A stretch of DNA of 64,000 bases. It comes from an uncultured Tenacibaculum sp. Lineage in GTDB: Bacteria; Bacteroidota; Bacteroidia; Flavobacteriales; Flavobacteriaceae. A program made the translations under genes and the position numbers. Below, one piece after another: positions 37,501 to 44,824 of this stretch. Numbering within the stretch: the stretch's first letter is position 1; the number at the start of each line of letters is the position of its first letter. Under the pieces are notes generated by a model. The model saw only the letters and a list, made by a program, of their open reading frames with translations, did no database searches and was not told where the DNA came from. Location: the NCBI RefSeq assembly GCF_947495995.1, contig NZ_CANMAX010000001.1, forward strand, positions 186,001-250,000, in the 5' to 3' direction.

Positions 37501-40474
37501 TTGCCCAATACGCACCATCTAAACCTGCAAATCCTGTATTACTAATCGTTACTTCTGGATTTGCTTGACTAAAGTTTTGAGTCACTTTAGGTTTAAAATC
37601 ATTCCACCATGAAGGAACTCCATTGTTTGTTAACATTGAGAATTGATATAACCCATTATTAGCTAAATCCCAATTGATTGTAAAATTAGAAACGTTATCT
37701 AAATTTGGTCCTCCAGAACCTAAAACAAAAATGTTATTGAATTGCTTATGAATTGTTGGTAAAGCAGTAGCTGTTGGCGTACCAAAACCACAAGAAGTAT
37801 TTCCGTCTGTAGCTACTATAGTTTTTGTTACACTATCAGTTTCTCCGTCTGCATTCGCAACAGTTAAAGTAACTGTATATTGACTTGGAGTATCGTATGT
37901 TGTAGCTGTTGTTACTCCAGAACCAGATAATCCATTTCCAAAAGTCCAACTATATGTTAATGCACCACCTTTAGGATTTATTGATGAAGATGCATCAAAA
38001 GTAACATCAAAAGGTACTACTCCTGTATCTACATTAGACGTAAAAGCAGCAACTGGACTTCCATCAGTTACATTAATTGTAGATGATTTTGTTCCTGTTT
38101 TACTTCCGTCACTTACTGTTAATTTTACAGTATATTCACCTACTGTTGCATATTCATGACTAGCAATTACACCTGTACCAGTTGTACCGTCTCCAAAATC
38201 CCAACTATAACTTAATGTATCTCCATTTTCATCTGAAGAAGCTGAAGCATCGAAACTTACTGTAACTGGAGCTATTCCTGTTTCTGGCGTTGCTGTAAAA
38301 TCAGCAACTGGTGCAATATTTCCATCAGATACAACTATAGTTTTTGTTGTAGGTGAAGATGTATTAGTTCCATCACTAACTGTAAGAGAAACTACATAAC
38401 TATCTACTCCTGTAAATGTAACTTTTGGATTTACTAATGTTGAAGTTGTTCCATTACCAAAATCCCAACTATATGTAATTGCATCTCCATTTGGATCTGA
38501 AGAAGCCGCTGCATTAAATTGAACTTCTAACGGAGCCACACCTGTTTCTGGTGTTGCTGTAAAAGAAGCTGTAGGTGTATCTCCTCCATTTGGTTCTTGA
38601 CCACCAACTAATTGTCCGTCTACATAAATAGGTACATTTTGAACTATCTTAAGTGTATTATTTAATCCAGCATATGAAAAATCGTTTGTTGGATCCCAAG
38701 CTGCTGCACTTGCGCTATTAGGTAAAGCAACACGAACTTGAATTTCACTTCTGTATTCTCCTTGTCCACCTGGAAAAGGCATACGATCTTGGCTAACTTC
38801 TACTTCTGCATAATAAATATTATTTGCAGCATCCCAAGCTTGTAAACCTGGCACAATTGTACCAGCACCTCTACCACTAACAACATAGTCACTAGCGGAT
38901 AAACCGGCTGCTACACCTTCAGAAATATCTACAAAATAACGTGCTTTTAAAGAGTTTGGAACTCTAGCAGGCCAAGCTGAACGGTTATTTAACCAAATAG
39001 CCACTTCTGTAGATTTATTTTGATCGTTATTAATTCTAACTTCATTAATAAACTCTAAACCTGGTGTTTCTGGCTGTGGAAAATTTGCTAGAGGAGTTCC
39101 TCCAAAATCCATGATCATTTTTGCTAAAACTCCCTGGTAACAAGCATTATAATCTGTTGCAACTTCGTTTGCTTGAAAATCATCTCTATCTTCCACAAAA
39201 ACATCGTTAGCAGCCATTGGTCCACCCATTAAAGCTCCCCAAAGTGTGTGTCTAGATTCTACAGGTACAGCAGAACTTCTAGTCCAACTTGCATGTTGAC
39301 CTCTATGGTGTGGTTTTGTTGGAGGATTTACTCCAAAACCTGTTACTAAACTTCTATTATTAGGATTGTCTCCTAAAGCATAATTTACTTGATCTACAGC
39401 GAATTGATAATATTGATTCTTTTTAGTTGTAGCAACATTATCACTATAAATTAATGCTGTTAATGACGCATTCATAGCATGACGTAAAGAACCCCATTGT
39501 GTTAAATGCGCTTGCCCTCCTGGAGAATAATCTATTCCTCCTCCTCTTTGCCAGAAATCTAAATGTCTTTCAGCATCTGCTATATAATTACTTTTTCCAG
39601 TAATTATAGATAATAAAACCATATTCCCATATGATTTATCATCCCAAACTAAACTCCAAAGAAAATCTGGCTGTGTATATTCAGCTTCTGCTTTTTGAAG
39701 ATAAGCTACATCTCCTGTTGCTTTATATAACCATAAAGCTCCCCAAGTAAGTTCATCTTGATAACCACCAGAAGAATATGTTCCTGTTGCAGGAATTCCT
39801 CCATCTTCGTTATATAAACCTCTATAAGTATCTCCAAATTCATATAACTCTTTAGCGTGTTGTAATAACGTTGCACTATAAGCAGGATCGCTATCTTTAA
39901 AGATAATACTTGCTGAAGCTAAAGCTGCTGCTGTTTCACAGGCAACTTCTGTACCTGGTGCAGTTGGTGATAATTTATATGATTTACGTTGTCCATATTG
40001 TGGATGTACATCAACCATTTCTGGCGCCATCCAAAAGTTATGATCTTGAGATTTACTATCTGCTACTTGCGCGTAAAACTCATTTGGACTAGGATGACAT
40101 TTAATAAAATAGTCGGTTACCCACTTTATGTTTCGTTTAAAAATTTCTGTTTGATTCACAGCATCGTAACCTGCTTTGTACTCTAAAAAACCCCAATTTA
40201 AAGCGGTTACTGAAAATGCCATAGGAAATCCAAATTTCACATGATCTCCGGCATCATGCCATCCACCTGTTAAATCTAGTCCTACATCTTGACCGTCGTT
40301 GACTCCTGCATTAGATCTCCAACTAATTCTATTCCAATCTGGTAAAACACCAGACTGTTGTGTTTCGTAAAATAATAATGACTTCTGTAAAGCCTCTCCA
40401 TAATTGTATTGCGCTATGGCTGCAAAGGGTAACATACACAATACCAGTATCACATAAAACAATCGTAGTTTCAT
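34517..40474 (-). CDS. bifunctional GH9-CBM3c-GH48 cellulase with novel modules and T9SS domain
   Basis: I chose the start at 40474 because a signal peptide (MKLRLFYVIL through AIAQ) begins there; the upstream in-frame ATG adds 19 polar residues. The 1985-aa protein has GH9 (23-455; base D74/D77 in HDAGDHVKFG, acid E437 in NEVATDYN, PHHRGQH) followed by CBM3c (467-628), as in processive endoglucanases. Next come three PKD (632-888), two novel modules (895-1020, 1036-1161), a PKD (1166-1253), GH48 (1261-1895; E1302 and E1313 in VEAPDHGHESTSE equal the catalytic Glu pair of Clostridium CelF) and a T9SS domain (1905-1985). GH48 is a reducing-end cellobiohydrolase. The plan parallels Caldicellulosiruptor CelA (GH9-CBM3c-CBM3b-CBM3b-GH48) with the linkers replaced by PKD and novel modules. 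Confidence 0.92.
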   Translation of the reverse strand: MKLRLFYVILVLCMLPFAAIAQYNYGEALQKSLLFYETQQSGVLPDWNRISWRSNAGVNDGQDVGLDLTGGWHDAGDHVKFGFPMAFSVTALNWGFLEYKAGYDAVNQTEIFKRNIKWVTDYFIKCHPSPNEFYAQVADSKSQDHNFWMAPEMVDVHPQYGQRKSYKLSPTAPGTEVACETAAALASASIIFKDSDPAYSATLLQHAKELYEFGDTYRGLYNEDGGIPATGTYSSGGYQDELTWGALWLYKATGDVAYLQKAEAEYTQPDFLWSLVWDDKSYGNMVLLSIITGKSNYIADAERHLDFWQRGGGIDYSPGGQAHLTQWGSLRHAMNASLTALIYSDNVATTKKNQYYQFAVDQVNYALGDNPNNRSLVTGFGVNPPTKPHHRGQHASWTRSSAVPVESRHTLWGALMGGPMAANDVFVEDRDDFQANEVATDYNACYQGVLAKMIMDFGGTPLANFPQPETPGLEFINEVRINNDQNKSTEVAIWLNNRSAWPARVPNSLKARYFVDISEGVAAGLSASDYVVSGRGAGTIVPGLQAWDAANNIYYAEVEVSQDRMPFPGGQGEYRSEIQVRVALPNSASAAAWDPTNDFSYAGLNNTLKIVQNVPIYVDGQLVGGQEPNGGDTPTASFTATPETGVAPLEVQFNAAASSDPNGDAITYSWDFGNGTTSTLVNPKVTFTGVDSYVVSLTVSDGTNTSSPTTKTIVVSDGNIAPVADFTATPETGIAPVTVSFDASASSDENGDTLSYSWDFGDGTTGTGVIASHEYATVGEYTVKLTVSDGSKTGTKSSTINVTDGSPVAAFTSNVDTGVVPFDVTFDASSSINPKGGALTYSWTFGNGLSGSGVTTATTYDTPSQYTVTLTVANADGETDSVTKTIVATDGNTSCGFGTPTATALPTIHKQFNNIFVLGSGGPNLDNVSNFTINWDLANNGLYQFSMLTNNGVPSWWNDFKPKVTQNFSQANPEVTISNTGFAGLDGAYWATVDNGNFVLASKTGGFTIYFSETAQEPNCNTAAVASRNVSVANTCTFNTPVANALPSVQRQYNNIFVLGSGGPNLDNVSNFTINWDLANNGLYQFSMLTNNGIPSWWNDLKPKVTQNFNSAQPEVTITNSGFAGLDGSYWTTMDSDNFVLVSKAGSFTIYFSTTATEPNCGGGPGNTDPIADFSASPISGEAPLTVTFDASASSDADGDVLAYSWDFNDGNNGTGVTIQNTFTTKGNYSVVLTVDDGNGGTATKTVMIRVSDPIVIVDPDPTGNEYLDRFNELRAEFYAPENGYFSADGSPHHSIESLIVEAPDHGHESTSELYSYWLWLEVMNARVNGDWASISNVWEKIEQFIIPTQADQPTNAAYNPSSPAAYAPEFALPSGYPAPLEFSAPVGVDPVSAELSSAYGPEVYQMHWLLDNDNFYGYGNRGDGVSTPSYINTFQRGEQESVYETIPHPSWEGFDWGGTSGYLPLFTIDQNYSRQWRYTSATDADARAVQAMYWAQVYAKEQNVSLNLLDLDKATKMGDYLRLGMFDKYFKPLGVQSDTSGAGTGYDSAHYLMSWYISWGGAVDTSAPWAFRISSSHCHFGYQNPVAAYAMSQVNEMKPGTPNGARDWGVSLQRQLEFYTWLQSKEGGIAGGATNSWNGDYSTYPAGKSTFYDMAYDDNPVYEDPGSGTWFGWQAWSMERIAEYYYITNDPMAKNLMDKWANWVKNVVVLIGEDDFDIPATLEWTGEPDNWNPENPGTNEGLSVTVTDYGKDLGVAASMAKALIYYAAATEKYATLDTASRDLAKEVLDRMWRTYRDDKGVSAPESRGDFTRIFEQEVYVPNGFSGTMPNGDVIEPGVTFLDIRSNYRNDPDFARLEQAYNSGQEYTQRYHRSWAQIEVALANAEYGYFFGGATTSSKAKPKQISVGIGPNPASDFINISVFNNKDNVQLRLIDLSGRVITTKVLENQQQTTRMSVSGLPTGVYILETNDVSTNTVSRKKIIVK
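36992..37369 (-). repeat. novel 126-aa module, second copy in GH9-GH48
   Basis: Residues 1036-1161 run Cys to Cys. It is almost identical to the first copy over the INWDLANNGLYQFSM and PSWWND stretches, which indicates a recent internal duplication. Confidence 0.88.
37415..37792 (-). repeat. novel 126-aa module, first copy in GH9-GH48
   Basis: Residues 895-1020 run Cys to Cys. Marks are FVLGSGGPNL (one extra Gly), INWDLANNGLYQFSM, PSWWND, NPEVTI, GLDGAYWATVD, NFVLASK and TIYFSETA. Confidence 0.88.
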
Positions 40475-40727
40475 ATTAGATAATTTAGTTTGATTATTTA
40501 AAATACTTTCCCATTCCAGTAGATGTAACACATCTGCCAGTTAAGATTTCATACTACTCTCTACTATGAATATGTACTTTAGATTACTAGAAGTTAGGAT
40601 AATGCAATAGTCACCTAGGCTCACCTATTTTATGATATAGATCAGTTATTTTTTTTGACTAGTATCCCATTCTAGGTAATGCTAATGCACCATCCAGTTT
40701 GAGGTTTTAATAAATAAACTAGAATTA

Positions 40728-40737
40728 CAAACGTTTG
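40728..40737. promoter_or_regulatory. possible operator (palindrome) upstream of GH9-GH48
   Basis: CAAACGTTTG is a perfect 10-bp palindrome with a central CG, similar in style to LacI-family operators. It lies 254 bp before the start. No regulator gene is adjacent, so this is tentative. Confidence 0.3.
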
Positions 40738-40845
40738 AAGAATTCATTCGGGGATTCTTTATTTGTAGTGTTAATTCTAGAAGGTTAATTTTAATAACTT
40801 ATCCTAAAGTTCATGACCTTCGAATCGAGTTATTTGGTTGTCTGG

Positions 40846-40859
40846 GGATATCGATATCC
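40846..40859. promoter_or_regulatory. 14-bp palindrome upstream of GH9-GH48
   Basis: GGATATCGATATCC is a perfect palindrome in otherwise AT-rich, non-palindromic DNA about 370 bp upstream of the cellulase start. It may be a regulator binding site; none can be named. Confidence 0.3.
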
Positions 40860-41021
40860 ACTATTAAATTTAATTAAAAAAACGCGATATTCAATAGTTT
40901 ATTGGAACATTGAAGTTTTTTTTTCACAAAATGAAGTAATCGTATAACAGCTCTAAAAACAGGTGATAAAAAAATACAAAAAACTAAACATAAAGTACTG
41001 AACGTTAGTTTTTAAAACAAA

Positions 41022-41049
41022 AAAAGCCTTAACATAAGTTAAGGCTTTT
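41022..41049 (-). terminator. intrinsic terminator after the Ala/Lys-rich lipoprotein gene
   Basis: The perfect 12-bp stem AAAAGCCTTAAC/GTTAAGGCTTTT with a 4-nt loop is followed on the minus strand by TTTGTTTT. Confidence 0.85.
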
Positions 41050-41073
41050 ACAGTATTTTGTACTGAATTATTC

Positions 41074-41541
41074 TTATTTAGCAGGTGCCATTTTAGAAGC
41101 GATAGCAGTTAAAGTTTCAGAAAACTTCTTAGCTGCTTCTGGATCTTTGATCGCTCCAGCTAATTCTTGACCTTTTTTAGCTAATTCTTGACCTTTAGCA
41201 GCTAACTTAGTGATTTTTGTTACATCACCATTAGCATCGATGTATTCTTTAGCATACTCTGTGTATGTTTTTAAATACTCACCTACTTTAGGATCTTTGA
41301 ATTCAGGAATAGTTACTCCTTCTAAAGCAGATTCTACTGCTTTAACAGCATCAGTTGCAGCTTCTTTAGCTTCGTTTGCAACCTCTTTTGCTTCTTCTTT
41401 TACTTCCTTTGCTGTCTCTTTAGCGTCATTTACAACTGCTTCAGTAGTGTCTTTTACTTCTTCTTTAGCTTCTTTTGCTTGCTTACAAGAAGTAGCTAAT
41501 AAAGATCCTACTACAAAGACTGATAAAATTACTTTTTTCAT
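41074..41541 (-). CDS. Ala/Lys/Glu-rich helical lipoprotein
   Basis: This 155-aa protein has a lipobox (LLATSC, Cys19). Residues 20-72 are a charged, repetitive stretch of KEAKEEVKD/ETAKEVKE type, like LEA or apolipoprotein-type amphipathic helices. The C-terminal half (about 75-150) is a less repetitive helical domain with two AKKGQELA/AAKGQELA repeats. The role is unknown; an envelope stress or spacer role is a guess. It has a strong promoter of its own and a strong terminator, so it is monocistronic and probably abundant. Confidence 0.7.
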   Translation of the reverse strand: MKKVILSVFVVGSLLATSCKQAKEAKEEVKDTTEAVVNDAKETAKEVKEEAKEVANEAKEAATDAVKAVESALEGVTIPEFKDPKVGEYLKTYTEYAKEYIDANGDVTKITKLAAKGQELAKKGQELAGAIKDPEAAKKFSETLTAIASKMAPAK

Positions 41542-41573
41542 CGTTTTAAGATTTTTAGTTTAAGATTGAGTAG

Positions 41574-41603
41574 CAAATGTAAGATTTTGATCTAACTGTG
41601 CAA
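41574..41603 (-). promoter_or_regulatory. Bacteroidota-type promoter for the lipoprotein gene
   Basis: The minus strand has TTG (41603-41601), a 19-bp spacer and TACATTTG (41581-41574). This matches both -33 and -7 consensus elements and lies 33 bp before the start codon. Confidence 0.65.
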
Positions 41604-41618
41604 ATTTAATGCAGATAA

Positions 41619-43382
41619 TTACACGACTTCTTCACCAAACTGTTTCTCGTATAAATTTCTATAATAACCTTCTTTCTCTAAAAGTTCTTGATGATTTCCT
41701 AATTCGACAATTTTTCCTTTATCCATTACGATAATTTTGTCTGCTTTTTTAATTGTTGCCAATCGATGCGCAATAACTATCGAAGTTCTGTTTTTAGTGA
41801 TTTTATCGGTAGCATACTGAATCATTTGTTCAGATTCTGTATCGACAGATGATGTTGCTTCGTCTAAGATTAAAATACTCGGATTACTTACGTAAGCTCT
41901 TAAAAATGCAATTAATTGACGCTGACCAGAAGATAACATCGCTCCGCGTTCTTTTACATTATAATGATACCCGTTTGGTAGGCTTTCAATAAAATCGTGA
42001 ATTCCTATTTGTTTTGCGGCTTCTTTTACTTCATCTAAAGAAATTGCATCATTTTTTAAAGTAATGTTATTTACAATAGAATCTGAAAATAAAAATACAT
42101 CTTGTAATACCACAGCTACTTGTTCTCGTAAACTATCTAAATTATATTGCTGTACAGGTGTATTATCTACTAAAATAGTACCGCTATCAATTTCATAAAA
42201 ACGACTTATTAAATTAATAATTGTAGATTTCCCTGCTCCTGTAGAACCCACAATAGCTATTGTTTCACCTTTTGTAGCGTTAAAAGAAATTCCTTTTAAT
42301 ACTTCTTCTCCTTCAACATAACTAAATCTAACATCAGAAAACTGAATATTTCCTTCTAAATTAGTTGCTGGAGTAGTTCCTGATTTATCAATATAACTTT
42401 CTGTGTCAATTACCTTAAAAACACGTTCACCAGAAACAATTCCCATTTGTAATTGGTTGAATTTATCTGCGATCTGTCGTAATGGTCTAAATAACATCTG
42501 TGCCATTTGCACAAAACTAATTACAGCACCTACAGTAATGGTATCTTTTGCAATTACTTGTAATCCTCCATACCATACGATTAGTCCGATGGCTACCGAT
42601 GATAAAATTTCAGCAATTGGAAAGAAAATAGAATAATACCAAACCGTTTTAACGTGTGCTTTTTTATGCTTGTCGTTAATCGCTTTAAAATTTTCGTATT
42701 CTATTTTTTCTCTATTAAATAATTGTACGATTTTCATTCCAGTAACGCGCTCTTGAACAAATCCGTTTAAATTTGCTACTTGATTACGTACTTCTTGAAA
42801 CGTTTTTTTAATCGCTATTTGAAATAGTTTTGTTGCGTAAATTAAGATCGGTAATACCGCTAAAGCAATTAAAGCTAATTGCCAGTTGATTACAAACATT
42901 ACGATTACAACAACCAACATTTTAAGCACATCACTTACAATCATAAATACTCCTTGAGAGAAAAAGTTTGCAATAGTTTCGATATCAGAAACTACTCTCG
43001 TTACTAACTTTCCTACTGAAGTATTATCGAAATACGCCATTTTAAATCGTAAGATATTTTTAAAAATAATGGTACGTAAATCTTTTATAATATGTTGTCC
43101 AACCCAGTTGGCATAATAGATAAATGAAAATTGTAATAATACTTGTATTAATAATACGCCTAACATTACCATGGTAAAGAATAGCAATCGAGCTAAGTCT
43201 TTATTTACGGTAAAATCGTCTATGGCCCTATACAAAATCACTGGACTTGCAGCGGCGAATATTGCTAACGATATTGTTGATATCGTAGCGACCCAAAATT
43301 GAAAACGATATTGTTTTGCAAAACTCATTAGTCGTGCAAAAATCTTAATATCAAATGCTTTTCCTGTACTACTTTTACTCAC
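41619..43382 (-). CDS. ABC exporter (MsbA/MdlB-type, TMD-NBD half transporter)
   Basis: This 587-aa protein has six membrane helices (about 20-310) fused to an ATPase domain (about 335-575). The Walker A GSTGAGKST (about 378-386), the signature LSSGQRQ (about 482) and Walker B LILDEATSSVD (about 504) are intact. Half-transporters of this kind form homo- or heterodimers exporting lipids, drugs or peptides across the inner membrane. It has no N-terminal C39 peptidase domain, so it is not the maturation transporter of the double-glycine peptide. It starts 3 bp after truA, which implies co-transcription. The substrate is not readable. Confidence 0.9.
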   Translation of the reverse strand: MSKSSTGKAFDIKIFARLMSFAKQYRFQFWVATISTISLAIFAAASPVILYRAIDDFTVNKDLARLLFFTMVMLGVLLIQVLLQFSFIYYANWVGQHIIKDLRTIIFKNILRFKMAYFDNTSVGKLVTRVVSDIETIANFFSQGVFMIVSDVLKMLVVVIVMFVINWQLALIALAVLPILIYATKLFQIAIKKTFQEVRNQVANLNGFVQERVTGMKIVQLFNREKIEYENFKAINDKHKKAHVKTVWYYSIFFPIAEILSSVAIGLIVWYGGLQVIAKDTITVGAVISFVQMAQMLFRPLRQIADKFNQLQMGIVSGERVFKVIDTESYIDKSGTTPATNLEGNIQFSDVRFSYVEGEEVLKGISFNATKGETIAIVGSTGAGKSTIINLISRFYEIDSGTILVDNTPVQQYNLDSLREQVAVVLQDVFLFSDSIVNNITLKNDAISLDEVKEAAKQIGIHDFIESLPNGYHYNVKERGAMLSSGQRQLIAFLRAYVSNPSILILDEATSSVDTESEQMIQYATDKITKNRTSIVIAHRLATIKKADKIIVMDKGKIVELGNHQELLEKEGYYRNLYEKQFGEEVV

Positions 43383-43385
43383 AGT

Positions 43386-44120
43386 TTAAATATAATCGTA
43401 TGTTACTTCTGTTAAAAATAATCCTTTTGCAGGTACCGAAACACCTGCTTTACTTCTGTTTTTACTTTCTATTACAGCTTTAAAATCGTCGATACTAATT
43501 TTTCCTAAACCTACGTCTAGTAATGTACCTACAATTGCTCTTACCATATTTCTTAAAAAACGATTTGCCGAAATAAAAAATGTCAACTCATTTCCTTTTA
43601 GTACCCACTTTGCATGTGTTACATCGCAGTCGAATGTTCTTACATCTGTTTTTACTTTCGAAAAACACTCAAAATCCTCGTACTCATATAATAATGCAGC
43701 CGCAGTATTCATGGCTTCTATATCAATATTTTTGTAATTAAGTTGCCAAGTGGTATCTAATACAAACGGATTTCTACCTAACCATATTTTGTATTCGTAA
43801 CTTCTACTCGAAGCATCAAAACGCGCATGTGCATTTTCTGCCACTGCTATAGTTCGGTATATTACAATGTCGTTGGGTAAAATTGCATTGAGTTTGTATG
43901 TAAAATTATCGTCTAGCGTTAAGTCTACATCAAAATGTGCATACATTTGCGAGGCATGCACACCTGTGTCGGTTCTACCTGCTCCAACAATAGTTACCTC
44001 TTGTCGTAAAATTGTACTTATACTTTTGGTTAACTTCTCTTGAACCGAAATTACATCGGGTTGCACTTGCCAACCATAATAGTTTTTTCCGTGGTATGCT
44101 AACTCTAAAAAATATCGCAA
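43386..44120 (-). CDS. truA: tRNA pseudouridine(38-40) synthase
   Basis: This 244-aa enzyme isomerises U38-U40 in the anticodon arm of tRNAs. The catalytic Asp is D51 in GAGRTDTGVHA. Other family blocks are AYHGKNYYGWQ (residues 8-18), HARFDASSRSYEY and FLRNMVRAIVG. The length is normal. It precedes the ABC exporter gene by 3 bp and is divergent from the phosphodiesterase gene. Confidence 0.95.
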   Translation of the reverse strand: MRYFLELAYHGKNYYGWQVQPDVISVQEKLTKSISTILRQEVTIVGAGRTDTGVHASQMYAHFDVDLTLDDNFTYKLNAILPNDIVIYRTIAVAENAHARFDASSRSYEYKIWLGRNPFVLDTTWQLNYKNIDIEAMNTAAALLYEYEDFECFSKVKTDVRTFDCDVTHAKWVLKGNELTFFISANRFLRNMVRAIVGTLLDVGLGKISIDDFKAVIESKNRSKAGVSVPAKGLFLTEVTYDYI

Positions 44121-44322
44121 AGAAATCCTTTTTTTAAAGAGCTAAACTACGCATTTTATTTGGTTGAATTATTTAGGATTTTCTTAAAAAAATAACTTTT
44201 AGTATATCTTTTTTCTGCTAATACACTGAAATAAACTAATGTTAATACTAATTTAAAGTATATGTCTTTTGTTCTTCGACTTCGATAATTCATAAACTAA
44301 AGATTCTTTGTAATTTCGTATT

Positions 44323-44817
44323 GTGAAAAAAATCTTACTATTATCGGACACGCATAGTTATATCGACGATCAAATTTTAAAGTTTGTTAAGCAAGCTGAT
44401 GAAGTTTGGCACGCCGGTGATATTGGTAATTTACATGTTACCGATACCATTAAAGAACACAAACCTTTACGTGCTGTGTATGGTAATATTGATGATGCCG
44501 AAGCTCGTGCTGAATTCCCTTTAAATAATGCTTTTGAAGTTGAAGGTGTTACAGTTTGGATGACGCATATTGGTGGCTATCCTGGACGATACAAACCTCG
44601 TGTGTATAAAGAATTACAAGAAAACAGACCTAAACTTTATATCTGTGGACATTCACATATTTTGAAAGTACAGTTTGACAAGCAATTTAATTTGTTACAC
44701 ATAAATCCTGGAGCTGCTGGAAAACATGGTTTTCATAAAGTACGCACTATGATTCGTTTTGAACTTAATTCTGGTGAAATTCAGAATATGGAAGTAATTG
44801 AATTGGCTAAAAACTAA
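44323..44817 (+). CDS. YfcE/MJ0936-type metallophosphodiesterase
   Basis: This 164-aa protein carries the calcineurin-like metal-binding motifs in order: SDTHSY (residues 8-13), HAGDIG, YGNID, THIGGYPG and GHSHI. YfcE-type enzymes hydrolyse phosphodiesters with Mn2+, though the physiological substrate is usually unknown. The start codon is GTG (44323), chosen because translation from it gives the conserved KKILLLSDTH N-terminus. It is convergent with the histidine kinase gene with a 7-bp gap. Confidence 0.88.
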   Translation: MKKILLLSDTHSYIDDQILKFVKQADEVWHAGDIGNLHVTDTIKEHKPLRAVYGNIDDAEARAEFPLNNAFEVEGVTVWMTHIGGYPGRYKPRVYKELQENRPKLYICGHSHILKVQFDKQFNLLHINPGAAGKHGFHKVRTMIRFELNSGEIQNMEVIELAKN

Positions 44818-44824
44818 AAATCGT

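Larger units (their letters stand above)
40475..41073. other. 599-bp intergenic region upstream of GH9-GH48
   Basis: No convincing coding sequence is seen here. It holds the upstream region of the GH9-GH48 gene and the terminator of the lipoprotein gene (41022-41049). Notable sites are a palindrome CAAACGTTTG (40728-40737) directly following the left arm of a CTAGAATTA/TAATTCTAG inverted repeat (40719-40727 and 40772-40780), and a 14-bp palindrome GGATATCGATATCC (40846-40859). I could not find a TAnnTTTG promoter on the minus strand. Confidence 0.55.

Noticed and set aside
19571..40474. Cellulosome (dockerin/cohesin) or LPMO genes
   Set aside because: No dockerin calcium-binding duplicates, cohesin domains or AA10-type N-terminal His after a signal peptide were seen. 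The PKD and CBM3 repeats explain the modular look.
40475..40531. Longer start for GH9-GH48 adding 19 residues
   Set aside because: The added residues are polar, and the signal peptide begins exactly at the internal Met (40474).
41619..43382. Export transporter for the double-glycine peptide
   Set aside because: The ABC protein has no N-terminal C39 peptidase domain and is 24 kb away in a truA operon.
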